From JADJPO01 sp963825645 (GTDB lineage Bacteria; Actinomycetota; Actinomycetes; Actinomycetales; Kineosporiaceae): a stretch of 64,000 nt of DNA. The stretch spans positions 186,001 to 250,000 of the forward strand of contig CAWGTT010000002.1 of assembly GCA_963825645.1 (NCBI GenBank), read 5' to 3'. This document shows, piece by piece, positions 34,114-41,661 of this stretch (position 1 is the stretch's first letter; each line of letters starts with the position of its first letter). The notes under the pieces were generated by a model. That model was not told the DNA's origin. It worked only from the letters and a program-made list of their open reading frames with translations, and ran no database searches. Both the position numbers and the translations under genes were made by a program.

Positions 34114-34812
34114 TCAGTGCAGTCCATCCTCGCGCCATCGCGCGGCGGCCTGCTCCAACTGCACGCCGGTCCGCAGCAGGTCGGCGGCCCGGCGGGTCAG
34201 GCCCGCAGCGGGCGTGGGCGGTCCCGATTCGTGGCCGAGCGCCGGGGAGTCGTCCCTCAGCACGATCCCGGGCGGTGCGGCGTCGTCCAGGCCGTCCGCG
34301 ATCACGGCCCAGCCGGTCGACACGACGCGGCAGAACGCTGCGGCGCGTTCCAGGGCCACCCCGAGGTCACCGGTGAACGCCCCCGCCAGGACGGCGTCCG
34401 CCACCGCCTGGACCTCCTGCGGTCCCGGCGGCTCGCCGACCCCGGCCACCACCTCGTGCACCGGGGCACGGTGCCGCCCGACCTCGAAGGCCCTTGCCAG
34501 GTCGATCGGGTCACGGCGGATGCCGGCCCGCAGCGCGTAGAGCCGCCACAGCGCTCCGGGCAGGGTGTCCGCGGGGCGCTCGGACCACAGGTGGGCCAGC
34601 TCGTCGATGCCGTGCTCGTCGGCGAGAGCGACGAGCCGCGCGGTGCGCGCGTCGTCCCCGCTGCGCCCGTGCCGGACCAGTGCCTCGGCGGTGCTGTGGG
34701 CGGCCTCGATCCGCTGAGCCGGGTCGGCCGACCCGACATGAGCATCGACCGCGGCGGGCGGCAGGAAGGCCGGCCGGCGCGGCCGCTCGGGGTTCCGCGG
34801 TTGCGGGGACAC
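34114..34812 (-). CDS. conserved actinobacterial protein of unknown function
   Basis: Cytoplasmic, mostly helical protein of about 232 residues beginning (GTG) VSPQPRNPERPRRPAF. The blocks FLPPAAVDAHVGSADPAQR, TLPGALWRLYALRAG and VVAGVGEPPGP are recognisable as a conserved actinobacterial family sometimes mislabelled as RNA polymerase subunit; no real similarity to RNA polymerase is visible. Upstream in-frame sequence is Arg-rich and not conserved-looking. A terminator-like hairpin of the upstream gene separates it from the DUF1508 protein. Confidence 0.7.
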   Translation of the reverse strand: MSPQPRNPERPRRPAFLPPAAVDAHVGSADPAQRIEAAHSTAEALVRHGRSGDDARTARLVALADEHGIDELAHLWSERPADTLPGALWRLYALRAGIRRDPIDLARAFEVGRHRAPVHEVVAGVGEPPGPQEVQAVADAVLAGAFTGDLGVALERAAAFCRVVSTGWAVIADGLDDAAPPGIVLRDDSPALGHESGPPTPAAGLTRRAADLLRTGVQLEQAAARWREDGLH

Positions 34813-34931
34813 CCAGCCATGGTGACATCGGCTGCGGCGTTGTGCACCGTCCCGACGGCAGGCAAGGCTCGGCGGCGGCCGCCAGAGGCTCAGAACGGCG
34901 GCCGCGAACCCGGCCGTGTAGCCGCGCCGCC

Positions 34932-34963
34932 GCGGCCGGTGCCCGAGTGGGCGCACCGGCCGC
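34932..34963 (-). terminator. hairpin after the DUF1508 gene
   Basis: GCGGCCGGTGC (34932-34942) and GCACCGGCCGC (34953-34963) form an 11-bp perfect stem with a 10-base loop. It lies about 30 bases beyond the stop of the leftward gene 34992-35546. Confidence 0.6.
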
Positions 34964-34991
34964 AGCAGCGGTCGAGCCGTGGCTCAGGTAG

Positions 34992-35546
34992 TCAGCCGTT
35001 GGTGCGACGGCTCACGGCCGAGATCGCGCTGCGTCGCGGGGCGGGACGGGAGGCCACCGGACGGCGCTGGCTCGGCACCGCGGTGTTCGCGCGGGCCGCC
35101 GGACGGGAGGTAGCCGCCTTGGTGGCCCGCTTGGCGGGCGGCTTCGAACCCTTCGCCGACATCGCACGCTTGGCCGCCGGCTTGGCGGTCGAGCGCTTGG
35201 CTGCGACCGGGGCCGGGGTGCTCGCCTTCGCATTGCTCAGCCCGGCGTCGGCCTTCTTGACGACGCCCTTCTTGACGACGGCCTTCTTGACGACACCGGC
35301 CTTCGAGATGCGGCTCGGCTTCTTGGCCGGGCCCGGCTTCGGGGCGACGGGCTTGGCGACAGTGGCCCGGGTGGTGTCGTTCAGGGACGCTTTCACGGCG
35401 TTGCGGCGGATCGACGCGATGCCGTTCAGCGCGGCGCTCCTGGTCGAGTACGCCTGCGAGGTCAGGATGACCTGGCCGTTCGGCGCGCTCATGGTGAACC
35501 GGTACGAGCCGGCCTTGTTCTTGATGACGGTGAACTTCGCGGGCAT
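34992..35546 (-). CDS. DUF1508 (YegP-like) domain with histone H1-like basic tail
   Basis: Protein of 184 residues. The N-terminal 55 residues (MPAKFTVIKNKAGSYRFTM, then GQVILTSQAY and AALNGIASIRRNA) form one DUF1508/UPF0339 unit. The remaining 125 residues are Lys/Ala/Pro/Arg-rich with KKAVVKKGVVKKA and KRATKAATSRPAA, like histone H1 or the tails of actinobacterial nucleoid proteins. The fusion suggests a DNA- or RNA-associated role. The ATG is preceded by GGAGGCACC, a good ribosome-binding site. A hairpin terminator follows. Confidence 0.8.
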   Translation of the reverse strand: MPAKFTVIKNKAGSYRFTMSAPNGQVILTSQAYSTRSAALNGIASIRRNAVKASLNDTTRATVAKPVAPKPGPAKKPSRISKAGVVKKAVVKKGVVKKADAGLSNAKASTPAPVAAKRSTAKPAAKRAMSAKGSKPPAKRATKAATSRPAARANTAVPSQRRPVASRPAPRRSAISAVSRRTNG

Positions 35547-35641
35547 GGTGCCTCCGGAGTCGGGCGATCGTCGATCGCCTGTGGTGTCTTCGGCTCGGTG
35601 TGCCGAAGGTGCGCCGATCGGCGCGTCCGCCGTGGGATTTC

Positions 35642-36301
35642 TCATGTCCACGGGGAGGTCTCAAGGTGCTCGTCGAGCGCCCCGCCGGGTCGGCATTGGC
35701 CGCTGCGGTAGGCGTCGGGCATCGTCGGGTATACGTCGGTCAGGTAGCGGCGCACCAGGTCCCGGGCCGCCGCGTCGTCGGCGCCGAGCAACATCGCCGT
35801 CCGGTGATCCCGTTGCAGCGCAGCACATTCGGTCGCTGCCTCCTCGGCGATGCCGGACATGTGCATCGACTCGTGGGTCAGCACGTGCACGGCGACGACC
35901 TGCTCGTCGGTCGCCGTGGAGTGGTCAGAGTCGACCCAGGCGCCCAGTGCCCGGCACGTGTCGTAGGTGATCACCGTCTCCGGGCGCGGTACGCCGTCCG
36001 GGCCGAACTCGACGTAGCCGCGCTCCGGGTGGGCCTGCAGCCAGGCCTCGCCCGCGGTCTCGCAGCGGACGTCCACCTCGCGCCCGGCGAGCCGTCCCGC
36101 GACATCCGCCAGCTGCGCCTCGAGCCGGGCGTGCCGGATCAGCGGAACGGCGCAGAGCAGCGCTGCGGCTGCCGGCACCGCGACCGAGATCATCGGGAAC
36201 GGACGCACGCGCCCGACCGCATCGACGCGGGCCACACTCCAGCGGAGCGTGACGGTCAGAGCCGTCACTCCCAGAGCGAGGCACACGATGAGCAACACAC
36301 C
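35642..36301 (-). CDS. membrane-anchored HExxH protein, possible metallopeptidase
   Basis: Protein of about 219 residues. Two N-terminal hydrophobic segments are followed by a soluble domain with VHVLTHESMHMSGIAEEAATEC. This contains HESMH (zinc HExxH) and continues as HExxHxxGxxE, an arrangement close to metzincins but with Glu at the third position. Two cysteines (VRCETAG and TYDTCRAL) may form a disulfide outside. The start is uncertain; GTG at 36301 puts the first membrane helix at the N-terminus, while longer readings reach 36448 and would overlap the divergent gene. Activity is unproven. Confidence 0.62.
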   Translation of the reverse strand, partial: GVLLIVCLALGVTALTVTLRWSVARVDAVGRVRPFPMISVAVPAAAALLCAVPLIRHARLEAQLADVAGRLAGREVDVRCETAGEAWLQAHPERGYVEFGPDGVPRPETVITYDTCRALGAWVDSDHSTATDEQVVAVHVLTHESMHMSGIAEEAATECAALQRDHRTAMLLGADDAAARDLVRRYLTDVYPTMPDAYRSGQCRPGGALDEHLETSPWT

Positions 36302-36429
36302 GCCGCCATCGGCACCTGTTCGGCGTAACTGTAGGAATGATCGGGCGACGAGCGGAACTGTCCGCCACCTCAGGGCGTCCCACCCCGATACCGACCTCGA
36401 CCCGAACACCCGACCGCGAGGAGGCCACC

Positions 36430-36957
36430 GTGCCCGTATCCGAGACATCGCGCCGTCACGGATGGGTGTTCGGCGGCGCGGCCGCCGGAGCCGCCGTCCT
36501 GCTGCTGGCAGTGATCGCCGTCGTGGGCGCGTTGTGGAGCAGGTCGAACGACGCGACGACGGTCGGTGACGAGCGGGGCGCCGGGGCCGGGACGATCACC
36601 CTGACCGATGCCGAGGCGAATACGTCGGCCTCCTGCCTGGCGCCCACCCCGGCCTCGATGCGCGAGCGGAACGACCTGGCCTTCGCCGGCACGGTCACGG
36701 ACGTCTCACCGACCAGCGCGCGGTTCGCGGTCGAGCGCTGGTACACCGGCGGCGGGTCGGCCGCCACGGTGTTGTTGACCCGGGCCGGCCAGATGCCGGG
36801 GCTGCTCTACACGCCCGACCTGGCGGCCGGGCAGCGCTACCTGATCGTGGCCACCGACGGGCGGATCGGCTACTGCGACCCGTCCGGGACGTGGTCTGTC
36901 GAGCTGGAGAAGATGTTCGTCGCCGCTTTCGGGCCCGGCACTCCCGTCGGTAGCTGA
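36430..36957 (+). CDS. membrane-anchored/secreted protein with possible NTR (TIMP-like) domain
   Basis: Protein of 175 residues with an N-terminal membrane helix (about 13-38) and an extracytoplasmic domain. The pattern Cys-x(n)-DLAFAGTVTDV, AVERWYTGG, AGQRYLIVATDG, GYC resembles bacterial NTR/TIMP-like OB folds, with two cysteines likely bridged. The GTG start is preceded by GAGGAGGCCACC, a good ribosome-binding site. It is divergent from the HExxH protein with a short shared promoter region. The NTR assignment is tentative. Confidence 0.6.
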   Translation: MPVSETSRRHGWVFGGAAAGAAVLLLAVIAVVGALWSRSNDATTVGDERGAGAGTITLTDAEANTSASCLAPTPASMRERNDLAFAGTVTDVSPTSARFAVERWYTGGGSAATVLLTRAGQMPGLLYTPDLAAGQRYLIVATDGRIGYCDPSGTWSVELEKMFVAAFGPGTPVGS

Positions 36958-37007
36958 ACCGGCGGCTGTCCATCCCCTCTCGCGCCGAGGGGTCATGTGT
37001 ACATTCC

Positions 37008-37034
37008 CACATCGGACACATCGGACACATCGGC
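37008..37034. repeat. 9-bp tandem repeat (CACATCGGA)
   Basis: Two perfect copies (37008-37016, 37017-37025) and a third lacking the last base (37026-37033), in the 211-base gap before the YbhN-like gene. An imperfect palindrome ATGTGTACAT lies about 10 bases upstream. It may be a regulator-binding array. Confidence 0.55.
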
Positions 37035-37168
37035 TGTCAATACGACTCCTCGGCGCTTCGCCGCCAGGTTCGTGAGGCATCATGGTGGTGCAGGGGTCCT
37101 TCACGGGCCCCTGCTCCGCGTGTTGTCGTGGCGGGCGGCCTCAGCCACCGCCGACCTGATGAGGTTGT

Positions 37169-38044
37169 ATGCAGTTCTGGCGCAGGCTCGTGGCGTCCCG
37201 ATGGTTCACAGTGCTCTCGGTGGTCGTCGCAGCCGCCGTTCCGCTGGTCACCCTCCCGAGACTGCCCCACCTGGAGCTGTGGCCCGCCCTGGTCGGCCTG
37301 GTCCCCTGGACGATCGGGAAGTACGTGCTGTGCCCGCTGCGCTGGCACGCGCTCTCCAACAGCGGTAGGACCCGCCGCTGGCACCTGGCTTCCTACGCCG
37401 AGTCCGAGCTGATCGGCCTGCTCACGCCGGGGCACGTCGGCGCCGACGTGTGGCGGGTCAAGCGCCTGCACGGGGTTGGGATGGCCCGGGGATCGGCGGC
37501 CGCCGAGGTGGGCCTGGACCGTCTGGTGGGCGCGGTCGGACTGGCCGCCTTCGTCGGGCTGGCCGGGGCGGCCCTCCCGGTCCGACAGCTGCTCGTGGTG
37601 CTCGCCCTCGCGGCCGTCCTCGGGGTGTCGGTACTCGTCGTCCGCCGGGTGCGGCCGGAGTGGATCCCCCGCCGGGAGTGGCCGTCGCCGGCTCGGCTGG
37701 CCAAGGGGCTGCTGCTCTCGCTCGGGTACCAGGCCTCGATCGTGGCGCTGCTGTTCGGGACTCTGCAGGCGGCGGGGCACGCCCCCTCGCCGATGGCGAT
37801 CGCCGGGGCCTTCGGTGCCAGCCAGCTCGCTGGGGCTCTCCCGGGCCCGAACGGCGCCAGCCCCCGCGACGGGGCACTGGTCCTCGCCCTGGTGGCGTTC
37901 GGCGTTCCGTGGGTTGCGGCCGTGGGCGCGGTGTTGCTCAAGGCGCTGCTCGCCTGGGCACCTGCGCTCGTGCTCGGCGGAGGGTGCCTGCTGGCGGCCC
38001 GGCTGCTGCCGCACCGGATGGCCCGCGTCACCGCCCTCGCCTGA
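37169..38044 (+). CDS. lysylphosphatidylglycerol synthetase-like/YbhN-type membrane protein
   Basis: Polytopic membrane protein of 291 residues with about seven helices of the UPF0104 (YbhN, MprF flippase-like) family. Signatures include WHALSNSGRTRRWHLASYAESELIGLLTPGHVGADVWRV and the C-terminal GAFGASQLAGALPGPNGASPRDGALV. Family members move lipids across membranes. GAGG precedes the ATG. The two following genes also deal with lipid phosphates. Confidence 0.85.
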   Translation: MQFWRRLVASRWFTVLSVVVAAAVPLVTLPRLPHLELWPALVGLVPWTIGKYVLCPLRWHALSNSGRTRRWHLASYAESELIGLLTPGHVGADVWRVKRLHGVGMARGSAAAEVGLDRLVGAVGLAAFVGLAGAALPVRQLLVVLALAAVLGVSVLVVRRVRPEWIPRREWPSPARLAKGLLLSLGYQASIVALLFGTLQAAGHAPSPMAIAGAFGASQLAGALPGPNGASPRDGALVLALVAFGVPWVAAVGAVLLKALLAWAPALVLGGGCLLAARLLPHRMARVTALA

Positions 38045-38153
38045 GCCGCTCCTGCTCCAGCGCGACCCCGGCGGCCCGGCAGCGTGCCGGTGCCGTAGGT
38101 CAGTCCTGTTTGAGGCGGGAACCGGGCAGAATCCATGGTGGAAGTGATTCCCC

Positions 38154-38957
38154 ATGCTTGACGTTCGACGGACCGGATGGCCGCGCAGCGGGATGCTGAC
38201 GTGGATTGCCGGTCAGTTCTGCCTGGTGGCAGCCGGCGTCGTGGTCTACTTCGGCGTCCGCGGGTTCACCGAGGGCTCACCCCAGGTCGCGACGGAGAAC
38301 GCGCGCCTGGTTCTGGACGCCGAACAGCGGATGGGGCTGGATGTCGAGGTCGGCGCCCAGCAGCTGGTCATGGACTGGGCGGAGCCCGTGATCGTGCCGG
38401 CGAACTGGGTGTACATCTACGGCCACTGGCCGGTGATCGCGGTCACCATGATCTGGCTCGCGCTGCAGCATCGTGCGGTGTTCCGCCAGCTCCGCGACGC
38501 CATGCTGATCTCCGGCATGGTCGGACTTGTGATCTTCGTCACGTTCCCGGTCGCCCCACCGCGGCTGATCGACATGGGAGTGGTGGACACGGTGACGGAG
38601 AACTCCCAGGCCTACCGGATCCTGCAGCCGCCGGCCTTCGTGAACCAGTACGCCGCCATGCCCAGCCTGCACGCCGGGTGGGACCTCCTGGTCGGGCTGG
38701 CGATCGCCGCTGCAACGACCCACGTCTGGCTGCGCTGGGCGGGCCGCCTGCTCCCTCTGGCGATGGCGTGCGCTGTGGTCCTCACCGGGAACCACTACGT
38801 GCTGGACGTCGTGGCCGGGCTCGCGCTGGCGATGGCCGGGTATGCCGCAGCGGCAGCGCTGGAGCGGCGGCGCACACGCCGAGGGGCCACCCGACCGGAC
38901 GGCGAGACGTCCGCCTTCCCTGCTCGGCGGCTCGACACTGCCGGCGCCTCGCCATGA
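38154..38957 (+). CDS. PAP2-type membrane phosphatase/inositol phosphotransferase family
   Basis: Membrane protein of 267 residues with about six helices and the PAP2 catalytic blocks FPVAPPRLIDMG, AMPSLHAGWDL (phosphatase motif 2) and GNHYVLDVVAG (motif 3). It resembles the PAP2_3/aureobasidin-resistance subgroup, which includes inositol-phosphoceramide and phosphatidylinositol-phosphate type enzymes. The substrate is probably a lipid phosphate on the outer leaflet. The stop overlaps the next gene by ATGA. Confidence 0.88.
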   Translation: MLDVRRTGWPRSGMLTWIAGQFCLVAAGVVVYFGVRGFTEGSPQVATENARLVLDAEQRMGLDVEVGAQQLVMDWAEPVIVPANWVYIYGHWPVIAVTMIWLALQHRAVFRQLRDAMLISGMVGLVIFVTFPVAPPRLIDMGVVDTVTENSQAYRILQPPAFVNQYAAMPSLHAGWDLLVGLAIAAATTHVWLRWAGRLLPLAMACAVVLTGNHYVLDVVAGLALAMAGYAAAAALERRRTRRGATRPDGETSAFPARRLDTAGASP

Positions 38958-39625
38958 CCCTTCTGGCGGTGGCCCACCGGGCCGGCAACTCCCCGCTGGC
39001 CACGCTCGAGGCGGCCGCCGTGGGCGTCGACGTGATCGAGGCCGACGTGCACGCCCACCGTGGCCGGCTCGAGGTCCGCCACCACAAGACGATGGGACCG
39101 CTGCCCTGGCTGTGGGACCGCTGGGAGCTGCAGCCGGCGTCGGCGCCTCGGCTCATGCTGCACGAGGTGCTCGCGGCGGCTCAGGCCCGTTCGGTGTTCA
39201 TGCTGGATCTCAAGGGACGGCGGGCTGCGGTGGGCGGGCACGTTGCCCGGCTGCTGCACACGCATGCGCCGGACCGCGAGGTGATCGTCTGCTCCCGCTA
39301 CTGGCCCAGCCTGCGGCCGTTCGAGGCCGTCCCGTGGGTGCGGACCGTGTTGTCGGCGCGCAACCGCGCCGAGTTGAGTGCCCTGGTGCCCCAGCTTGAG
39401 TCCGGGCCGCCCCGTCACGGCGTCAGCGTGCACCGCTCGCTGCTGACTCCCGGCGTCGTCGCGACCCTGCATCAGCACGTGGAGGCGGTGCTGACCTGGC
39501 CGGTGAACGACCCGGATGCGCTGGCCGACGTGACGGCGCTGTCCGAGTCCGGCACGGTCGGCGTGATCAGCGACAGCATGGACCTGCTGCGCCAGGTTCT
39601 CGACGCACGGTCGGGACGGCAGTGA
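38954..39625 (+). CDS. glycerophosphodiester phosphodiesterase family protein
   Basis: TIM-barrel protein of 223 residues of the GDPD family: AVAHRAGNSPLATLEAAAVGVDVIEADVH carries the catalytic His-Arg and metal-binding Glu/Asp, and RHHKTMG the second His. The chain is shorter than typical GlpQ and has no signal peptide, so it probably acts in the cytoplasm on glycerophosphodiesters or lysolipids. It is coupled by ATGA to the PAP2 gene. It converges on yccF with an 11-base gap. Confidence 0.88.
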   Translation: MTLLAVAHRAGNSPLATLEAAAVGVDVIEADVHAHRGRLEVRHHKTMGPLPWLWDRWELQPASAPRLMLHEVLAAAQARSVFMLDLKGRRAAVGGHVARLLHTHAPDREVIVCSRYWPSLRPFEAVPWVRTVLSARNRAELSALVPQLESGPPRHGVSVHRSLLTPGVVATLHQHVEAVLTWPVNDPDALADVTALSESGTVGVISDSMDLLRQVLDARSGRQ

Positions 39626-39636
39626 CTCGGGCCGGG

Positions 39637-40050
39637 TCAGCGTAGGGGGCTCACCACGAGTCCGGCCTCAGGGGTCGTCTCGATCGGCACGATCTGCTTG
39701 CCCAGCGGGAAGAGCGCGATCTCGGCCATCTTGAACGAGGCGACTCCGAGCGGAATCCCGATGACGGTCAGGCAGAGCAGCAGGCCGGTGATCACGTGCA
39801 GGATCGCCAGCCATACCCCGGCGAGGATGAACCACAGGACGTTGCCGATCGCCGATCCGGCTCCGGCGGTCGGCCTACGCACGATGGTCCGACCGAAGGG
39901 CCACAGGGCATACCAGGCCATGCGGAATGCGGCGATGCCGAACGGGATGGTGATGATCAGGACGCAGAACACCACGCCGGCAAAGGCGTAGCTGACCGCC
40001 ATCCAGAAGCCGGCGAGAACAAGCCAGAGCAGGTTGCCGATCGTTCTCAT
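39637..40050 (-). CDS. YccF-domain membrane protein
   Basis: Small membrane protein of 137 residues. Two YccF (DUF307) repeats are visible, each with a hydrophobic pair and the signatures IGNLLWLVLAGFWMA / IGNVLWFILAGVWLA, ITIPFGIAAFRMA / IGIPLGVASFKMA. The function is unknown. It lies 12 bases after the cyclic-2,3-diphosphoglycerate synthetase homologue. Confidence 0.92.
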   Translation of the reverse strand: MRTIGNLLWLVLAGFWMAVSYAFAGVVFCVLIITIPFGIAAFRMAWYALWPFGRTIVRRPTAGAGSAIGNVLWFILAGVWLAILHVITGLLLCLTVIGIPLGVASFKMAEIALFPLGKQIVPIETTPEAGLVVSPLR

Positions 40051-40062
40051 TGCACCTCCGTA

Positions 40063-41409
40063 CTACGTCGACACGGGCTGGGTGAGCCGGCCTCGCCAGG
40101 TCGCGATGTGGCCGGCCAGCGCGTCCACGAGGGTCGGGCTGTCCAGCTCGCGTAGCTCGTAGGTCGCGCGGCGCACAGACGTGCCGAGGTTGACGATCCG
40201 GCCCAGGTCGAACGGTGTGCCCACCACCACAGCGTCGCATGCACTGGCCCGGACGGTCGCCTCGAGGTCGTCGAGCTGCGCCCGGCCGTAGCCCATGGCG
40301 GGCAGGACGGCGCCGATCGCCGGGTACGTCGCGAACGTGTCCGCGATCGAGCCCACCGCGAACGGCCGCGGATCGACCAGGTCGCTCGCGCCCGCGGCAC
40401 GCGCTGCCACGGTGCCCGCCCCGTAGGGCATCCCGCCATGCGTGATCGTCGGGCCGTCCTCGATCACGAGGACCCGACGCCCCGCCAGCGAGGGGCCGGG
40501 TTCGAGCGTGACCGGCGAGGCAGCACGGACGACGACGGCGTCGGGGTTGACGCGCCGGACCGTATCGAGCACCTGGTCGACCGCCTCGGCCGGCGCGCTG
40601 TCGATCTTGTTCACCACGACGATGTCCGCCATCCGCAGATTGACCTCACCCGGGTGGTAGGCGATCTCGTGACCGGGCCGGAGCGGGTCGACCACGGTGA
40701 TCAACACGTCCGGCGCGTAGAACGGGAAGTCGTTGTTCCCGCCGTCCCAGATCACGACATCCGCCTCGTCCTGGGCCTGCTGAAGGATCTCGGCGTAGTC
40801 GACCCCGGCGTACATGACCATGCCGAGTCGCACCGGGGCCTCGTACTCCTCACGCTCCTCCACGGTCGGCGCGGAGGCGTCGATGTCGGCCAGGGTGGCG
40901 AACCGCTGGACCCGCATCCGTTCCAGGTCGCCGTAGGGCATCGGGTGCCGGACCAGCGCCACCCGCAGCCCGGCGCCGACCAGCACCTGCCCGACCCGCC
41001 TGCTGGTCTGGCTCTTGCCGCACCCGGTGCGCACGGCGCAGACGGCCACCACCGGCTTGGTGCTGCTCAGCTGCGAGGCCCGCGGCCCGATCAACCGGAA
41101 GTCCGCCCCTGCGCTCATCACCGCCGAAGCCTTGTGCATCACGTCGACGTGGGCCAGGTCGGAGTAGGCCAGCACCACCTCGTCGACCCGCTCGCGGGCG
41201 ACGACGTCGGGCATCCGGTCCTCGGCCACGATCGGGATGCCGTCCGGGTAGAGCGGTCCGGCCAGCGACGCCGGATACGTCCGGTCGTCGATGCCGGGGA
41301 TCTGCGCCGCCGTGAACGCCACCACGCGGACCGACGCGTCCTGGCGGTACACCATGTTGAAGTCGTGGAAGTCACGCCCACCAGCACCCATGATCACAAC
41401 CTTGCGCAT
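40063..41409 (-). CDS. cyclic 2,3-diphosphoglycerate synthetase-like GTPase-fold protein
   Basis: Protein of 448 residues: an N-terminal Rossmann-like part (MRKVVIMGAGGRDFHDFNM), a P-loop in AVRTGCGKSQTSRRV (about 125-140), VIWDGGNNDFPF and VVVNKIDSAP. These match cyclic 2,3-diphosphoglycerate synthetase of thermophilic archaea. That metabolite is a thermo/osmolyte in methanogens. Bacterial homologues are not well characterised, so the product here is uncertain. It is divergent from sucrose phosphorylase. Confidence 0.85.
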   Translation of the reverse strand: MRKVVIMGAGGRDFHDFNMVYRQDASVRVVAFTAAQIPGIDDRTYPASLAGPLYPDGIPIVAEDRMPDVVARERVDEVVLAYSDLAHVDVMHKASAVMSAGADFRLIGPRASQLSSTKPVVAVCAVRTGCGKSQTSRRVGQVLVGAGLRVALVRHPMPYGDLERMRVQRFATLADIDASAPTVEEREEYEAPVRLGMVMYAGVDYAEILQQAQDEADVVIWDGGNNDFPFYAPDVLITVVDPLRPGHEIAYHPGEVNLRMADIVVVNKIDSAPAEAVDQVLDTVRRVNPDAVVVRAASPVTLEPGPSLAGRRVLVIEDGPTITHGGMPYGAGTVAARAAGASDLVDPRPFAVGSIADTFATYPAIGAVLPAMGYGRAQLDDLEATVRASACDAVVVGTPFDLGRIVNLGTSVRRATYELRELDSPTLVDALAGHIATWRGRLTQPVST

Positions 41410-41626
41410 GGCGGCAACCTACTCGCCGTCCGCGACGCCGTGCCGGCTCTCCGCGCCGAGCCAACCGACTGGGCCTGGCGAAGAGCTCCTGTCGCGCATT
41501 CAGGATTCTGCGACGCTGCCCGGCGGACGACCCGGGTTCAGTCGGCGTTGGACGTGACCACCGCGAACCGAACTCCGGTGAAGGGGTAGGCCGACGGAAC
41601 CGGGCGTGGCAGGATGCCCCTCAGAC

Positions 41627-41640
41627 TGCAAGCGGTTGCA
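41627..41640. promoter_or_regulatory. LacI/GalR-type operator before sucrose phosphorylase
   Basis: TGCAAGCGGTTGCA fits the LacI-family consensus TGnAAnCGnTTnCA exactly. It lies 21 bases upstream of the GTG start, within the leader or promoter. No lacI-type gene is in this window, so the regulator must be encoded elsewhere. Confidence 0.8.
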
Positions 41641-41661
41641 GCGTCGTGGGAGGAACGGGCC

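Noticed and set aside
33834..34127. 97-codon open frame on the minus strand in the 33.9-34.1 kb gap
   Set aside because: No ribosome-binding site, Arg/Pro-rich end and overlap with the next gene; kept only as an intergenic note.
33952..35970. 672-codon open frame on the plus strand
   Set aside because: Runs antisense through three minus-strand genes; its Ala/Thr-rich centre is only the complement of the lysine-rich tail of the DUF1508 protein.
41614..41661. 16-residue N-terminal extension of sucrose phosphorylase
   Set aside because: It would cover a perfect LacI operator and shift the catalytic residues away from the family numbering; the GTG at 41662 has a good ribosome-binding site.
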